The notes under the pieces are model-generated. The model was given only the letters and a program-made list of their open reading frames with translations, had not been told where the DNA came from and did not search any database. Positions 35,622-45,410 of a stretch of 64,000 nucleotides of DNA are shown here, one piece after another. A program made the translations under genes and the position numbers. The first letter of the stretch is position 1, and each line of letters begins with the position of its first letter. The DNA is from Paraglaciecola sp. 20A4 (lineage in GTDB: Bacteria > Pseudomonadota > Gammaproteobacteria > Enterobacterales > Alteromonadaceae), in assembly GCF_011378905.1 (NCBI RefSeq), contig NZ_WTPY01000002.1, positions 124,001 through 188,000 of the forward strand, in the 5' to 3' direction.

Positions 35622-37940
35622 TTAGTCTGCCGTTGACATTGAATAAGGCACTGCGTCTTTGCTAGTGGCCCAAACTTTATTTGGCTTGTTTGTCATGTCG
35701 AAAGAGATTTCACCACCCTCTATAAGCTGTTGATGAGACAAGAAGGTTTTATTGAACGCTTTGCCGTTGAGGGTCGCGTCTTGTACATAGATATTTTTGG
35801 CACTGTTGTGTTTGGCGTTGATAGTAAAGCGCTCACCATTTTGTAAGTGCAATGTCGCTTTATCAAAAAGAGGGCTACCTAAAATGTACTCATCACTGCC
35901 AGGGGTAACAGGATAAAACCCAAGCGCACTGAATACATACCAAGCCGAGGTTTGGCCGTTATCTTCGTCTCCGCAATACCCATCAGGCGTTGCTGAATAA
36001 AGTTTCTCCATAATATCGCGCACATGGAACTGGGTTTTCCAAGGCTGCCCTGCGTAGTTGTATAAATAACTCATATGTTGAATAGGTTGATTGCCATGGG
36101 CGTAGTTACCCATATTAACAATTTGCATTTCGCGAATTTCGTGGATCGTAAAGCCATAATAAGAATCATCAAAATCAGGCGGCATACTGAACACGCTGTC
36201 TAGTTTGTCTACAAATGCTTGATCGCCGCCCATCAAACCCTTTAAACCAGCAATATCGTGAAAAACCGACCAAGTATAGTGAAGGCTATTGCCTTCAGTA
36301 AATGCGTCGCCCCACTTCAATGGGTTAAAAGGACTTTGAAAACTGCCGTCTTCATTTTTGCCGCGCATCCAGCCACTTTTTTTGTCGAAAAGATGTTGAT
36401 AATTTAGGGCTTTTTGTTTGAATTTAGCCGCGTCGTCCGTTTTGCCTAAGCGCTCAGCTAAACGGTAAACATTAAAGTCTGCGAAAGCGTATTCCAATGT
36501 GCGCGCAGCATTCTCGTGAATACCTACGTCATATGGTACATAGCCTAACTCGTTGTAATAATTAACCCCTTCTCTACCGACTGAACTGACAGGGCGTCCT
36601 TCTTCTACTTGAGCATTTTTTATGATTGCTTCATAAAGCGTATCGATATCAATATCGGTAATACCTTTTAGATAAGCATCTGCAATGTTAACGGCAGAGT
36701 TTGAGCCAATCATTACACCCCGATGCCCCGGGCTTGCCCACTCAGGAAGCCAGCCTGATTCTTTATAGGTGTTAGCTAGGCCTTCCATAATTTGTGCGTC
36801 TAGCTCTGGATACATCAAAGTAAAAAATGGGAAAACAGCCCGAAAAGTGTCCCAGAAACCATTGTCTGTGAACATGTATCCTGGTAGCACTTGACCATTG
36901 TATGGGCTGTAATGAACTACTTCATTAGCCTCGTTATACTCGTAGAATTTTCGCGGGAATAACAACACGCGATAAAGGGCTGAATAAAACGTGCGTAAGT
37001 TATCAGTATTATTATCTTCTATTTCGATACGAGACAGCTCTGTTTGCCAGTGCTGATGCGCCTTTTGACGGGTAGTTTCGAAGTCGTCCTGACCAATTTC
37101 TCGATCTAAATTCAACTGCGCTTGCTCGGGACTAATAAAAGACGAAGCAATCTTTACAGATACTTGTTCACCGCGTGTCGTCTTGAAACCGATGACCGCT
37201 CCTACGTGTTCGCCCTGACTACTTATAGCATCACCATTAAGTTGATATTCATCAGTCCATGTACGACTAATTTCGAAGTCTTTATCAAACTCGGCGACAA
37301 AATAGTTATGAAAATTATCAGGTACGCCACCGTGATTATTGCGTGCGTAACCAATTATTTTACGTTGCTCAGGCAGAATTTTAACCATGGAGCCTTTATC
37401 GAATGCATCTAAAATAATGTAAGCGTTGTCTGTATCCGGAAACGTAAAACGAAATTGTGCCGCGCGTTCGGTCGGGGTGATTTCTGCGGTAACGTCATAA
37501 GAGGCAAGATATACGCTATAGTAATCTGGGCTAGCCTGTTCAGCTTTATGTGAAAACCATGATGCTCTGTCATCTTGGTTGAACTTCATCTCACCGGTCA
37601 CCGCCATCAATGAAAACGCCCCATAGTCATTTAACCAAGGACTAGGTTGGTGAGTTTGCTTAATGCCGCGTATTTGGTCGTCGTCGTATTTGTAGGTCCA
37701 TCCATCACCAATAGGAGCCGTCATCGGTGTCCAGAAATTCATTGCCCATGGCGTAGCAATAGCGGGATAAGTATTGCCATTTGATAAGCTAAACTTTGAA
37801 TCTGTGCCCATAAGCGGATTAACATACGCCACTAAGTCAGTTTTAGCTGGGTTATTAACCGTATCGGTGTTTTCATGTGTCGAACCGCAGGATGCTAACA
37901 GCAGCATCATGGGAATAAAAAATATATTCTTATAATTCAT
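35622..37940 (-). CDS. GH92 alpha-mannosidase, lipoprotein, divergent subtype
   Basis: Exo-alpha-mannosidase of 772 residues and first gene of the minus-strand operon. The signal ends in the lipobox LASC (Cys18) with Gly at +2, so an outer-membrane site is expected. It differs from its neighbours: VNPLMGTDSKFSLSNGNTYPAI at the N-terminus, TEGNSLHYTW around the general acid, HGNQPIQHMSYLY where others have GNEP, and GDEDNGQTSAWY at the base region. The Glu-to-Gln change in the acceptor motif suggests another linkage or acceptor. Operator-like palindromes lie upstream at 38056 and 38151. Confidence 0.92.
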   Translation of the reverse strand: MNYKNIFFIPMMLLLASCGSTHENTDTVNNPAKTDLVAYVNPLMGTDSKFSLSNGNTYPAIATPWAMNFWTPMTAPIGDGWTYKYDDDQIRGIKQTHQPSPWLNDYGAFSLMAVTGEMKFNQDDRASWFSHKAEQASPDYYSVYLASYDVTAEITPTERAAQFRFTFPDTDNAYIILDAFDKGSMVKILPEQRKIIGYARNNHGGVPDNFHNYFVAEFDKDFEISRTWTDEYQLNGDAISSQGEHVGAVIGFKTTRGEQVSVKIASSFISPEQAQLNLDREIGQDDFETTRQKAHQHWQTELSRIEIEDNNTDNLRTFYSALYRVLLFPRKFYEYNEANEVVHYSPYNGQVLPGYMFTDNGFWDTFRAVFPFFTLMYPELDAQIMEGLANTYKESGWLPEWASPGHRGVMIGSNSAVNIADAYLKGITDIDIDTLYEAIIKNAQVEEGRPVSSVGREGVNYYNELGYVPYDVGIHENAARTLEYAFADFNVYRLAERLGKTDDAAKFKQKALNYQHLFDKKSGWMRGKNEDGSFQSPFNPLKWGDAFTEGNSLHYTWSVFHDIAGLKGLMGGDQAFVDKLDSVFSMPPDFDDSYYGFTIHEIREMQIVNMGNYAHGNQPIQHMSYLYNYAGQPWKTQFHVRDIMEKLYSATPDGYCGDEDNGQTSAWYVFSALGFYPVTPGSDEYILGSPLFDKATLHLQNGERFTINAKHNSAKNIYVQDATLNGKAFNKTFLSHQQLIEGGEISFDMTNKPNKVWATSKDAVPYSMSTAD

Positions 37941-38055
37941 TTATTTATACCTACAAAAGTAAATTTTCTCTGGCACTTCGTAGCCACCATTGAAGTTTAA
38001 ATTTCATTTTGTTGTGAACGTAGAGTTCAAGTTAAAAGTTAACGCATTGTTAAAT

Positions 38056-38069
38056 TGTAATCGATTACA
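38056..38069. promoter_or_regulatory. LacI-type operator 1
   Basis: TGTAATCGATTACA is the core of a perfect 22-base palindrome spanning 38052-38073, with the CG centre typical of LacI-family operators. It is about 116 bases upstream of the GH92 operon at 37940. The likely ligand is the LacI protein encoded at 38297. Confidence 0.75.
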
Positions 38070-38150
38070 ATTTGATGGTCTAGCAAAAAGTCCAATAAAA
38101 GCGCTAATTACCCCTTAAATTCGCACTTTATGTTTAAATATTGATATATT

Positions 38151-38164
38151 TGTCATCGATTACA
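38151..38164. promoter_or_regulatory. LacI-type operator 2 (one mismatch)
   Basis: TGTCATCGATTACA differs from operator 1 at one base and keeps the central ATCGAT. It lies about 132 bases before the LacI start, so it could serve autoregulation, or looping with operator 1, whose centre is 95 bases away. Confidence 0.65.
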
Positions 38165-38296
38165 ATTAATTGTTTTGACGATTTACTGATATCATTGACT
38201 TATTCTTGAGTGTAGATTGAATAAGACGGTTCTTATAACGGTGAGATAAAATAACTGCGGTTATGGTCGGCCTAGTTCATGGAAGTGAAGACGTAG

Positions 38297-39304
38297 ATGA
38301 CGAATATAAAAAAAGTAAGTGAACTGGCTGGGGTATCAACCGCAACGGTGTCACGGACCCTTAAAATGCCAGATATGGTCACAGCACGCACAAGAGAAAA
38401 AGTGATGCAAGCTGTGCGAGAAGCGGGATACCGACCCAGTTGGCTAGCGACCAGTGTTAAGACTGGGCGCACAAACACTATCGTTGTTTTAGTACCGAAT
38501 TTGGTCAATCCATTTTTCATGCGCATCATCGGTGGCATAGAGCAAGCCGCTCAAGAGCGGGGGTTTACTGTGCTTTTATGTGACACCCAAGGAGACAGTA
38601 AGCGCGAAAGTGACTACGCGTCTATGGTGTTGACCAATCGAGCCGACGGCCTAATTCAACTTGATCACTCCTTCCCATTTTCTGATGATGACGCTAAATT
38701 GGCCGAAACGATCCCTATGGTCAGTGTGTGTGAGCGTATCCATGCCGAAAAAAAATACCCAGTAGTGTCTCTCGATAATTACGCTGCTAGCCGCTCATTA
38801 GCTCATCATTTGGTGAGTTACGGGCATAGGAAATTTGCTGTTATTGTGGGCCAAGTGGTCAGCCAGATACATAAGGATCGCCTCTCTGGGCTGCGCAGTG
38901 TTTTGGCTGAAGAAGAAATCGTTTTTGATGAAAATATGATTGTTGGCGAAAGTTACAGCATTGAGAATGGCATAGAAGGTATGCGTCAATTATTAGAAAA
39001 AACCCAACGGCCAACGGCTGTTATTTGCTTTAATGATGATATCGCCATTGGCGCAATGCATGAAATTCATCGTCAGGGGTTAAAAATTCCCGATGATATT
39101 TCGGTGGTTGGTTTTGACAATGTCAAAGTCTCTGCATTTTTAAACCCTCCATTAACAACTATCGATCAACCCGCCTATGAGATGGGACGTCGAGGTATGG
39201 AGCTGCTGAGCGATCTTATTAATACCGTTCCCCTTACCCGTAGCAGTGAAATGCTTCCTTTTCAGTTACTTGAACGTAAAAGCAGCGGCCCTGCTCCCGT
39301 CTAG
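38297..39304 (+). CDS. LacI family transcriptional regulator of the glycan locus
   Basis: A 335-residue repressor. The N-terminal helix-turn-helix and hinge read IKKVSELAGVSTATVSRTL and YRPSWLATSVKTGRT, and the periplasmic-binding-like ligand domain begins at TNTIVVLVPNLVNPFF and ends with the VVGFDNVKVSAFLNPPLTTIDQP stretch. It is divergent from the GH92 operon, and matching palindromes occur before both arms and before the TonB receptor. The effector is unknown; a mannose- or GlcNAc-containing saccharide or phosphate is expected. Co-localisation supports local control of the whole locus. Confidence 0.93.
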   Translation: MTNIKKVSELAGVSTATVSRTLKMPDMVTARTREKVMQAVREAGYRPSWLATSVKTGRTNTIVVLVPNLVNPFFMRIIGGIEQAAQERGFTVLLCDTQGDSKRESDYASMVLTNRADGLIQLDHSFPFSDDDAKLAETIPMVSVCERIHAEKKYPVVSLDNYAASRSLAHHLVSYGHRKFAVIVGQVVSQIHKDRLSGLRSVLAEEEIVFDENMIVGESYSIENGIEGMRQLLEKTQRPTAVICFNDDIAIGAMHEIHRQGLKIPDDISVVGFDNVKVSAFLNPPLTTIDQPAYEMGRRGMELLSDLINTVPLTRSSEMLPFQLLERKSSGPAPV

Positions 39305-39433
39305 AGCTGATATTCTGCCTGTTTACGCAGTTGGCTAAATATCTTTTTAGTGAATCAATGTTAATTTTTTGTATGTTTTTTGTCTTGTGTTGTTGACATG
39401 TGGAGTGCGTCGAACTATATTTTTCCTGCAAAT

Positions 39434-39447
39434 TGTAATCGATTACA
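39434..39447. promoter_or_regulatory. LacI-type operator 3, upstream of the TonB receptor
   Basis: TGTAATCGATTACA is identical to the core of operator 1 and is 150 bases upstream of the receptor start. This third copy ties the receptor to the same regulon. Confidence 0.75.
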
Positions 39448-39596
39448 TTTTATTGGATAGAAAACTTCCAATTAAATGACCTGTATACAACGTAAAACAA
39501 AGAAAAAATAAGCAGTTACTGAAGTAAACCGCGGCGCATGTTCACGGTTACATTTAGTTAAAGCGGTACTATCCGATGGCGATTAGGGAAACACAT

Positions 39597-42491
39597 ATGA
39601 ACAACACCAGTGACAAAATATTTGGTAAATCCATGCTGAGCTTAGCCGTTGTGTGTGCTTTGGGCCTCATGCCCTCGCATGCCTTTGCGCAACAAGCAGA
39701 TGATAACTCCAGTGCAAGTGTAGACGAAACTGAAGTGATTCAGGTTCGTGGTATTCGTGCATCAGCAGCAGAAAACTTAGCTATTAAGCGACTTTCGAAT
39801 GCCGTAGTTGATGCCATTACTGCAGAAGATATTGGTAAGTTTCCAGACAAAAACGTTGCTGATTCATTGCAGCGTGTGCCTGGTGTCGTTATTCAACGTA
39901 ATGGCGGTGAGGGCTCAAGTGTTAGTATTCGTGGTTTGTCCCCTAGCCTTACGTTTACCCAGCTAAACGGTAACTTCATTGCGGCATCTTCAGGCAATCC
40001 GTCCCGTTCATTTTCATATGAATTACTTCCCTCTAATCTGGTCGGCAAAGTTGAGCTTTTTAAATCGTCTGAAGCACGTTTAGACGAAGGAGGCATTGGC
40101 GGTACGGTTATTGTGCATAGCCGTAAACCACTGGATATGGAAAAAAATTCTGGTGTTGTCAGTCTTGAATATACCTATGCTGATATTACTGATAAATACG
40201 AGCCTCAGTTAAGCGGTATTTACTCATGGAAAACCGATGATGAAGATTTTGGTTTCTTGGTGGGTTTTACCCAACAGGATCGAACCAACCGTACCCAAAC
40301 TTCTCGCGTTAATATTATTAATCAAAATTTTCTCTACACCGAGCGCAGAAATGGTCAAGAAATAGAAGGTGGTGCACAAGGTTATGCAAGGCAAAGTTTA
40401 GTTCAAGAGGTATTAGAAGAAGATCGTCAACGCACCGGCGTTCAGTTTACTGCCCAGTGGCGCCCTACCGACAATTTAGAAATCGGTTTCAATTATTTTC
40501 AATTTAAACTCGGATTAGATTCCGTTTTACACCAACTCGAATATCCAGAATGGCACGATACTAACCAATTTATGACCGACGTGTACGTTGATGCTGAGGC
40601 ACAGTACGTAACCGGTATCGATTACGCCAGAGGTGTTTCAGGTGAAGCGCTGGACACGCAAATTCCTCGTATGAATGGTGAATACGTAGTTGAAGAGTCT
40701 ACCTCTGATACGTTTGATTTCTTTATGGAATACGAAGGCAGTGAATTTAATGTGAAATTCGTTGCCGGTCATACAGAAGCTGAAGGCGGCCCTAGCGAGA
40801 AATATCGTGCAGCTTACTATTCTGGTAGTACCGCAGATTATTGGGGCTGGCGTTTCGAGAATGAAAATCTAGTGACCAATATCGACCCAGAAATGTTTAA
40901 CCGCTTAAAAGCCGGTGAAGGTGGTCAAGCGGATATAGGTGCTACAGATTCAAGTTTTGTTGGTGGTACACAAGAAGAGGATTATGCGCAAATCGATACT
41001 GATTGGTTTGTTGATTGGGGCATAGTAGAAACATTGCGTTTTGGTATGAAGTATCGCAAAGGCTCTATTCATCGTGATACCCGAAATACTTATTACCTAG
41101 ACAAGGATTTTGATGTTGCTGCGGGAGAAGCGCGTCCTGGAGGGATCACCCTAGATGATGACTATTCACGCAATGGTGGAATTCCACTCTTAACTACGGT
41201 TATCGCTGATCAACCGTTAGGTAACCTTGGCGGCTCAATAAATACCAATCTTTTCCCTGTGGTAAATTGGAATAAATACCAAAACGAGTTGGAAAATAAT
41301 TTCCAACGTTATACTCGCTTTGAACCAGACTTTGTTTATGAAGTTGAAGAAGAGGTCAAAGTCGCTTACGTACAAGCTGACTACCGTTGGGAAAATTTCC
41401 GCGGTAACTTTGGTTTGCGCTTTATTGATACCGTCAATACAAACACCGCCAGTGATCGTTTGGAATACCGTTTGGATCGCGTGAATTTGGACGGTGAAGA
41501 TGTTGCCCAAATCAATGGGATAGTCCGTGATGTTATCGTCAATCCAAAAGAAAATTCTTACAGCCATGTATTACCGAGCTTTAACATTGCTTGGGATATT
41601 AACGACGATTGGGTACTGCGCGGCGCCGCTGCCAAAGCCCTATCCCGCCCGGATTATGCTGATTTAGGCCAGTTCCAAACACTTACCTATAACTCAAGCG
41701 AATGGGAAGCCGACTCCAGTGACCGCCCAGACTATGATCCTCAGCGCGATGGCGAAGGTTGGACCGGAGGAGGTGGTAACTCATCTTTGCGCCCGCTCGA
41801 ATCAGTGCAATATGACCTATCTCTTGAGTATTACTACGGCGAAGGCTCAGGTGTGAGCCTGGCGGTATTCTTGAAAAAAATCGATAACTTTGTTGTGCCA
41901 TTTGTGCTTGACGTGAACACCAGTGTACCGGATCAAACTTTTACATTGGTTGAATCAGGAGGAGGCACAGTCAATGTCGGTGGTGATATTTTAGTGCGCG
42001 ACTTCGACACAGCTGCAAATGGTACCGATGCTGAATCAAAAGGCGTTGAATTCTCATTCCAACATTTCTTTGATAATGGCTTTGGTGTATCGGGTAACTA
42101 TACACGCAACATTACCAGTGCCGCCACAGTCGAGACAGATGGACGTATTGTTGGTGAATCACCGCTGACTGGTAGTTCTAAATACCAAGGCAATTTTTCA
42201 GGATTTTATGAAAATAATGATTATAGCGTTCGTGTTTCCTATAACCGCCGAGGCCCAACTATCGGTGTGTTAGCAGAAGATTGGGATATTAATCGCTATA
42301 GCGATACCTACGACCAAATTGACGTAAACGCAAGCTACAGCATCAATGAAGATATTACTTTGAGCGCATCGGTTATCAATCTGACAAAGTCTGAAGACTA
42401 CGTCCATTTAGGAGATGACACCAAAACTCGTTTCTTAACCAATTCGTACAGCGGTCGTCGATTCTTTGCTGGGATCAACTACAGATTTTAG
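39597..42491 (+). CDS. TonB-dependent outer-membrane receptor
   Basis: Outer-membrane beta-barrel importer of 964 residues that would take up glycan fragments using TonB energy. A signal peptide (cleavage near HAFA, about residue 31) is followed by a TonB-box-like EVIQVRGIRAS, the plug domain with FPDKNVADSLQRVPGV and VSIRGLSP, and a barrel ending in FFAGINYRF with terminal Phe. I chose ATG 39597, preceded by AGGGAA, over an in-frame start 21 bases earlier. The plug resembles the large carbohydrate-type receptors of Alteromonadales. The adjacent repeat lipoprotein is its likely partner. Confidence 0.94.
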   Translation: MNNTSDKIFGKSMLSLAVVCALGLMPSHAFAQQADDNSSASVDETEVIQVRGIRASAAENLAIKRLSNAVVDAITAEDIGKFPDKNVADSLQRVPGVVIQRNGGEGSSVSIRGLSPSLTFTQLNGNFIAASSGNPSRSFSYELLPSNLVGKVELFKSSEARLDEGGIGGTVIVHSRKPLDMEKNSGVVSLEYTYADITDKYEPQLSGIYSWKTDDEDFGFLVGFTQQDRTNRTQTSRVNIINQNFLYTERRNGQEIEGGAQGYARQSLVQEVLEEDRQRTGVQFTAQWRPTDNLEIGFNYFQFKLGLDSVLHQLEYPEWHDTNQFMTDVYVDAEAQYVTGIDYARGVSGEALDTQIPRMNGEYVVEESTSDTFDFFMEYEGSEFNVKFVAGHTEAEGGPSEKYRAAYYSGSTADYWGWRFENENLVTNIDPEMFNRLKAGEGGQADIGATDSSFVGGTQEEDYAQIDTDWFVDWGIVETLRFGMKYRKGSIHRDTRNTYYLDKDFDVAAGEARPGGITLDDDYSRNGGIPLLTTVIADQPLGNLGGSINTNLFPVVNWNKYQNELENNFQRYTRFEPDFVYEVEEEVKVAYVQADYRWENFRGNFGLRFIDTVNTNTASDRLEYRLDRVNLDGEDVAQINGIVRDVIVNPKENSYSHVLPSFNIAWDINDDWVLRGAAAKALSRPDYADLGQFQTLTYNSSEWEADSSDRPDYDPQRDGEGWTGGGGNSSLRPLESVQYDLSLEYYYGEGSGVSLAVFLKKIDNFVVPFVLDVNTSVPDQTFTLVESGGGTVNVGGDILVRDFDTAANGTDAESKGVEFSFQHFFDNGFGVSGNYTRNITSAATVETDGRIVGESPLTGSSKYQGNFSGFYENNDYSVRVSYNRRGPTIGVLAEDWDINRYSDTYDQIDVNASYSINEDITLSASVINLTKSEDYVHLGDDTKTRFLTNSYSGRRFFAGINYRF

Positions 42492-42560
42492 AGTGCCAAA
42501 TCGGCTTATTTAAGTCGATTAAATGGAACGTAAAAAGACAGATTGAATAGAGGAATAATA

Positions 42561-45395
42561 ATGAAAAAGCTCAAAATGAATAAAACCACAGTGGCCATGC
42601 TGATGGCAATGAGCACCCTATATGGTTGTGGCGGCGGGGCAGATGATCCCAATCCAAGTGATGCCGTTGATACACGTATTACTACCTCTGCTACCCTTAC
42701 TGGTAGCGCGGTTAAAGGTAGTTTAGACAGCGCGCAAATTAGCGTTGAACAAATGAATGATTCGCCCATTAATATCACTAGCGGTGAACTAACGGATGCA
42801 TCAGGAAATGTTAACTTGGTTGTGCAAAGCGCTCTTGGTTTCGGTATCAATAGTCCATTTAAAGTGACTGTTACCGCTACCGATACAACTAGCATGATAT
42901 GCGATGCCATTGATTGCGCTGGTGTTGATATGGGGCAAGAATTAAGCGGTGAGCCATTAACCGGTACTGTGCTTAAATCATTGTCTTTCGTCAATGTACC
43001 TTACGGATCTCAAGCGTCCAGCAGTAACCTACCTTTGCAAGCGAATGTCCTTACGACTATCGCTACACCATTAGTGGAAAACGCAGTTGCGAACGGTGCC
43101 AATATTACCCTAAAAGTGTTGTTTGATTTACAAGCCGTAACAGCTTCTGACTTAGCACTACGGGCATTGGGTATTTCTGCTCCCGGTGTTAACGTGTTTG
43201 AAACGGCACTTGTCAGTGCAGAATCTTACGAAAACTTTGTTATAGGTGAAGATTGCTCCACCGTTATTTCAACTGATGCACAGGGCAACGAAGTTTCACA
43301 AGAAGAGTGTAGCGACGTACTCGCTGCACCAGCGGTTATTACACTATCGTTAGCCAATGCTGCATTTGCTAACGTTGCACAAGACGAGAGCTTTAATGCG
43401 CGTTTTGATGCGGTTAATACTGCCATTACAACGGCGATAGAAGGCGATACGACCGCACTTATACCTATTAGAGAACGCTTACTTGCATCCGTTAGTGCAG
43501 TACCGTTTCTCTCTGAATTGGGTATATCTGCTGAAAGTGTGATCGATGTCGGTTTATCTTTTGCTCTGGATGATGAAAATAGTGGCCCAGTTCAAGAAGT
43601 AACCACAGCTGATAACCTCGCCGGAGCAACGATCACTGGTCGCGCACGTATCAGTGACGGTGAAGCTGAAACCATGGCGTTTGATAAAGACACGCAAACT
43701 AAATGGTTAGACAACGGGGGAGTACCCAGTGCAGAAGAACCTTCTTGGGTACAAATTGAATTTTCTGAAGCTCATGCAGTTAGCAGTGTTTTTATCACCA
43801 GCGCCAATGATGCACCTGAGCGGGACCCAGAGAACTTTGACTTATTGGGGTCAAATGACGGTGAAACCTGGGTAACACTCGCTAGCTTCTTAGGGGAATC
43901 TTTTGATGAACGTTTTGAACGTAAAGAATTTTCATTCTCGAACGGCCTAGCGTATTCATTCTATCGTTTGAATATCACTAAAAACAAAGGCGATACGAGC
44001 TTAATGCAACTTGCTGAAATCCAGTTAGTTGGCCCAATTTACACAAGTACAGATCACACTGATCCGGTAGGCGTGGCCACCATCACTGGTCGCGCGCGTA
44101 TTAGTGACGGCGAAGCCGAAACGATGGCGTTTGACAATGACGGGCAAAGCAAGTGGTTAGATAATGGTGGCGTGCCCAGTGTTGAAGAACCTTCTTGGGT
44201 AAGAGCTGATTTCCCTGAATCCGTTGCGGTCAACGTATTGGCAATCACCAGCGCCAATGATGCGCCAGAGCGGGATCCTGAAAACTTTAGCCTTGTTGGT
44301 TCGAACGATGGTGGAGCGACATGGACGACTATCGGTGACTGGTTGGGTGAGTCATTTGACGAACGTTTCGAGCGCAAACTATTCATTGCTAATAATACCT
44401 TGGCTTATAGTAGCTACCGACTAAATATTAGTAAAAATAAAGGCGATACCAGCTTAATGCAGTTGTCTGAAATTGAACTTATTGGGCCTGAAGCGGCTAG
44501 TGTTCAACATAGTCACGGGGCAGGCGTCACATATACTGAGCGAGCGCGTATTAGTGATGGCGAAGCAGGTTCAATGGCCTTTGATAAAGACACCCAGACC
44601 AAGTGGTTAGACAACGGTGGTGTGCCTTCGGTTGAAGAGCCGTCTTGGGTTGTGGTTGCGTTACCTGAAGCTGCTGCGGTAAATACGCTTGCACTGACAA
44701 GCGCGAATGACGCACCAGAACGTGATCCTGAAAACTTCGCAGTCTGGGCATCAAATGACAATGAAAACTGGGTTGAGTTAGCCAGTTGGTTGGGTGAGAG
44801 CTTCGACGAGCGTTTCGAACGTAAGCAATACGCTTTCTCCAATGACGTTGGATTTAGCTTCTACCGTTTTAATATCACCAAAAACAAAGGTGATAATACC
44901 TTGATGCAAATTGCCGAAATTGAGCTGATTGGTCCACAAGTCGCTTCTGTTGATATTTCATCTACGCCAGGCACTACTATTACTGGCCGAGCACGTATCA
45001 GTGATAATGAAGCTGAAACCATGGCCTTTGACGACTTAACAAGTACCAAGTGGTTAGACAACGGTGGCGTACCTAGTGTTGAAGAACCATCATGGGTTCA
45101 ACTTGACTTCGTTGCGCCGCGCATCGTGAACAGTATCTCCATCACCAGTGCCAATGATTCACCAGAACGTGATCCTGAAAATTTCACAGTCTTGGGTTCA
45201 AACGATGGTGGGGCCACATGGGAAGAAGTGGAGTCGTGGATTGGTGAAAGCTTTGACAACCGATTTGAGCGTAAGCTTTTCGAAATGAGAAATGGTTTTG
45301 CTTACACTAGCTATCGAATCAATATCACCAAAAACAAAGGTGACAGCAATTTAATGCAACTTGCGGAAATTGAATTGATAGGTCCAAGCGAATAA
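42561..45395 (+). CDS. surface lipoprotein with four tandem discoidin (F5/8 type C) repeats
   Basis: A 944-residue exported protein with a signal ending at Cys23 in TLYGCGGG, so lipidation is predicted. Residues about 30-350 form an unrecognised region with an internal pair of cysteines (GEDCS, QEECS). Four repeats of about 150 residues follow, each with GRARISD, AFDKDTQTKWLDNGG, EEPSWV, SANDAPERDPENF, ASNDGETW-like and NITKNKGD motifs. This is a discoidin/CBM32-like beta-sandwich pattern, which often binds sugars. ATG 42561 has AGGAATAATA just upstream. It directly follows the receptor, so glycan capture for it is inferred. A terminator lies after the stop. Confidence 0.85.
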   Translation: MKKLKMNKTTVAMLMAMSTLYGCGGGADDPNPSDAVDTRITTSATLTGSAVKGSLDSAQISVEQMNDSPINITSGELTDASGNVNLVVQSALGFGINSPFKVTVTATDTTSMICDAIDCAGVDMGQELSGEPLTGTVLKSLSFVNVPYGSQASSSNLPLQANVLTTIATPLVENAVANGANITLKVLFDLQAVTASDLALRALGISAPGVNVFETALVSAESYENFVIGEDCSTVISTDAQGNEVSQEECSDVLAAPAVITLSLANAAFANVAQDESFNARFDAVNTAITTAIEGDTTALIPIRERLLASVSAVPFLSELGISAESVIDVGLSFALDDENSGPVQEVTTADNLAGATITGRARISDGEAETMAFDKDTQTKWLDNGGVPSAEEPSWVQIEFSEAHAVSSVFITSANDAPERDPENFDLLGSNDGETWVTLASFLGESFDERFERKEFSFSNGLAYSFYRLNITKNKGDTSLMQLAEIQLVGPIYTSTDHTDPVGVATITGRARISDGEAETMAFDNDGQSKWLDNGGVPSVEEPSWVRADFPESVAVNVLAITSANDAPERDPENFSLVGSNDGGATWTTIGDWLGESFDERFERKLFIANNTLAYSSYRLNISKNKGDTSLMQLSEIELIGPEAASVQHSHGAGVTYTERARISDGEAGSMAFDKDTQTKWLDNGGVPSVEEPSWVVVALPEAAAVNTLALTSANDAPERDPENFAVWASNDNENWVELASWLGESFDERFERKQYAFSNDVGFSFYRFNITKNKGDNTLMQIAEIELIGPQVASVDISSTPGTTITGRARISDNEAETMAFDDLTSTKWLDNGGVPSVEEPSWVQLDFVAPRIVNSISITSANDSPERDPENFTVLGSNDGGATWEEVESWIGESFDNRFERKLFEMRNGFAYTSYRINITKNKGDSNLMQLAEIELIGPSE
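43629..45385 (+). repeat. four near-identical 450-bp in-frame coding repeats
   Basis: Equivalent codons of the GRARISD motif start at 43638, 44088, 44538 and 44985, giving periods of 450, 450 and 447 bases. Long stretches, such as those encoding KWLDNGGVPS and ANDAPERDPENF, are strongly conserved at DNA level between copies. The array is coding and is not a CRISPR. Confidence 0.9.
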
Positions 45396-45410
45396 GTAAA
45401 ACATGAGTTT

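Larger units (their letters stand above)
37941..38296. promoter_or_regulatory. divergent control region of the glycan locus
   Basis: This 356-base AT-rich region separates the minus-strand GH92 operon from the plus-strand LacI gene. It carries two operator-like palindromes (38056-38069 and 38151-38164). I see no small gene in it. Promoters in both directions must lie here, but I cannot assign -10 and -35 boxes with confidence. Confidence 0.7.

Noticed and set aside
42506-42994. 162-codon open frame on the minus strand
   Set aside because: It mirrors the start of the repeat lipoprotein and ends within the receptor-lipoprotein gap; composition is that of a shadow frame.
44054-44386. Minus-strand open frames within the repeats
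   Set aside because: The same reverse frame is open in each repeat copy simply because the repeats are near identical; no start signals.
43629-45385. Regular repeats that could suggest CRISPR or satellite DNA
   Set aside because: Units are 450 bases, in frame, and encode discoidin-type domains; no short spacers are present.
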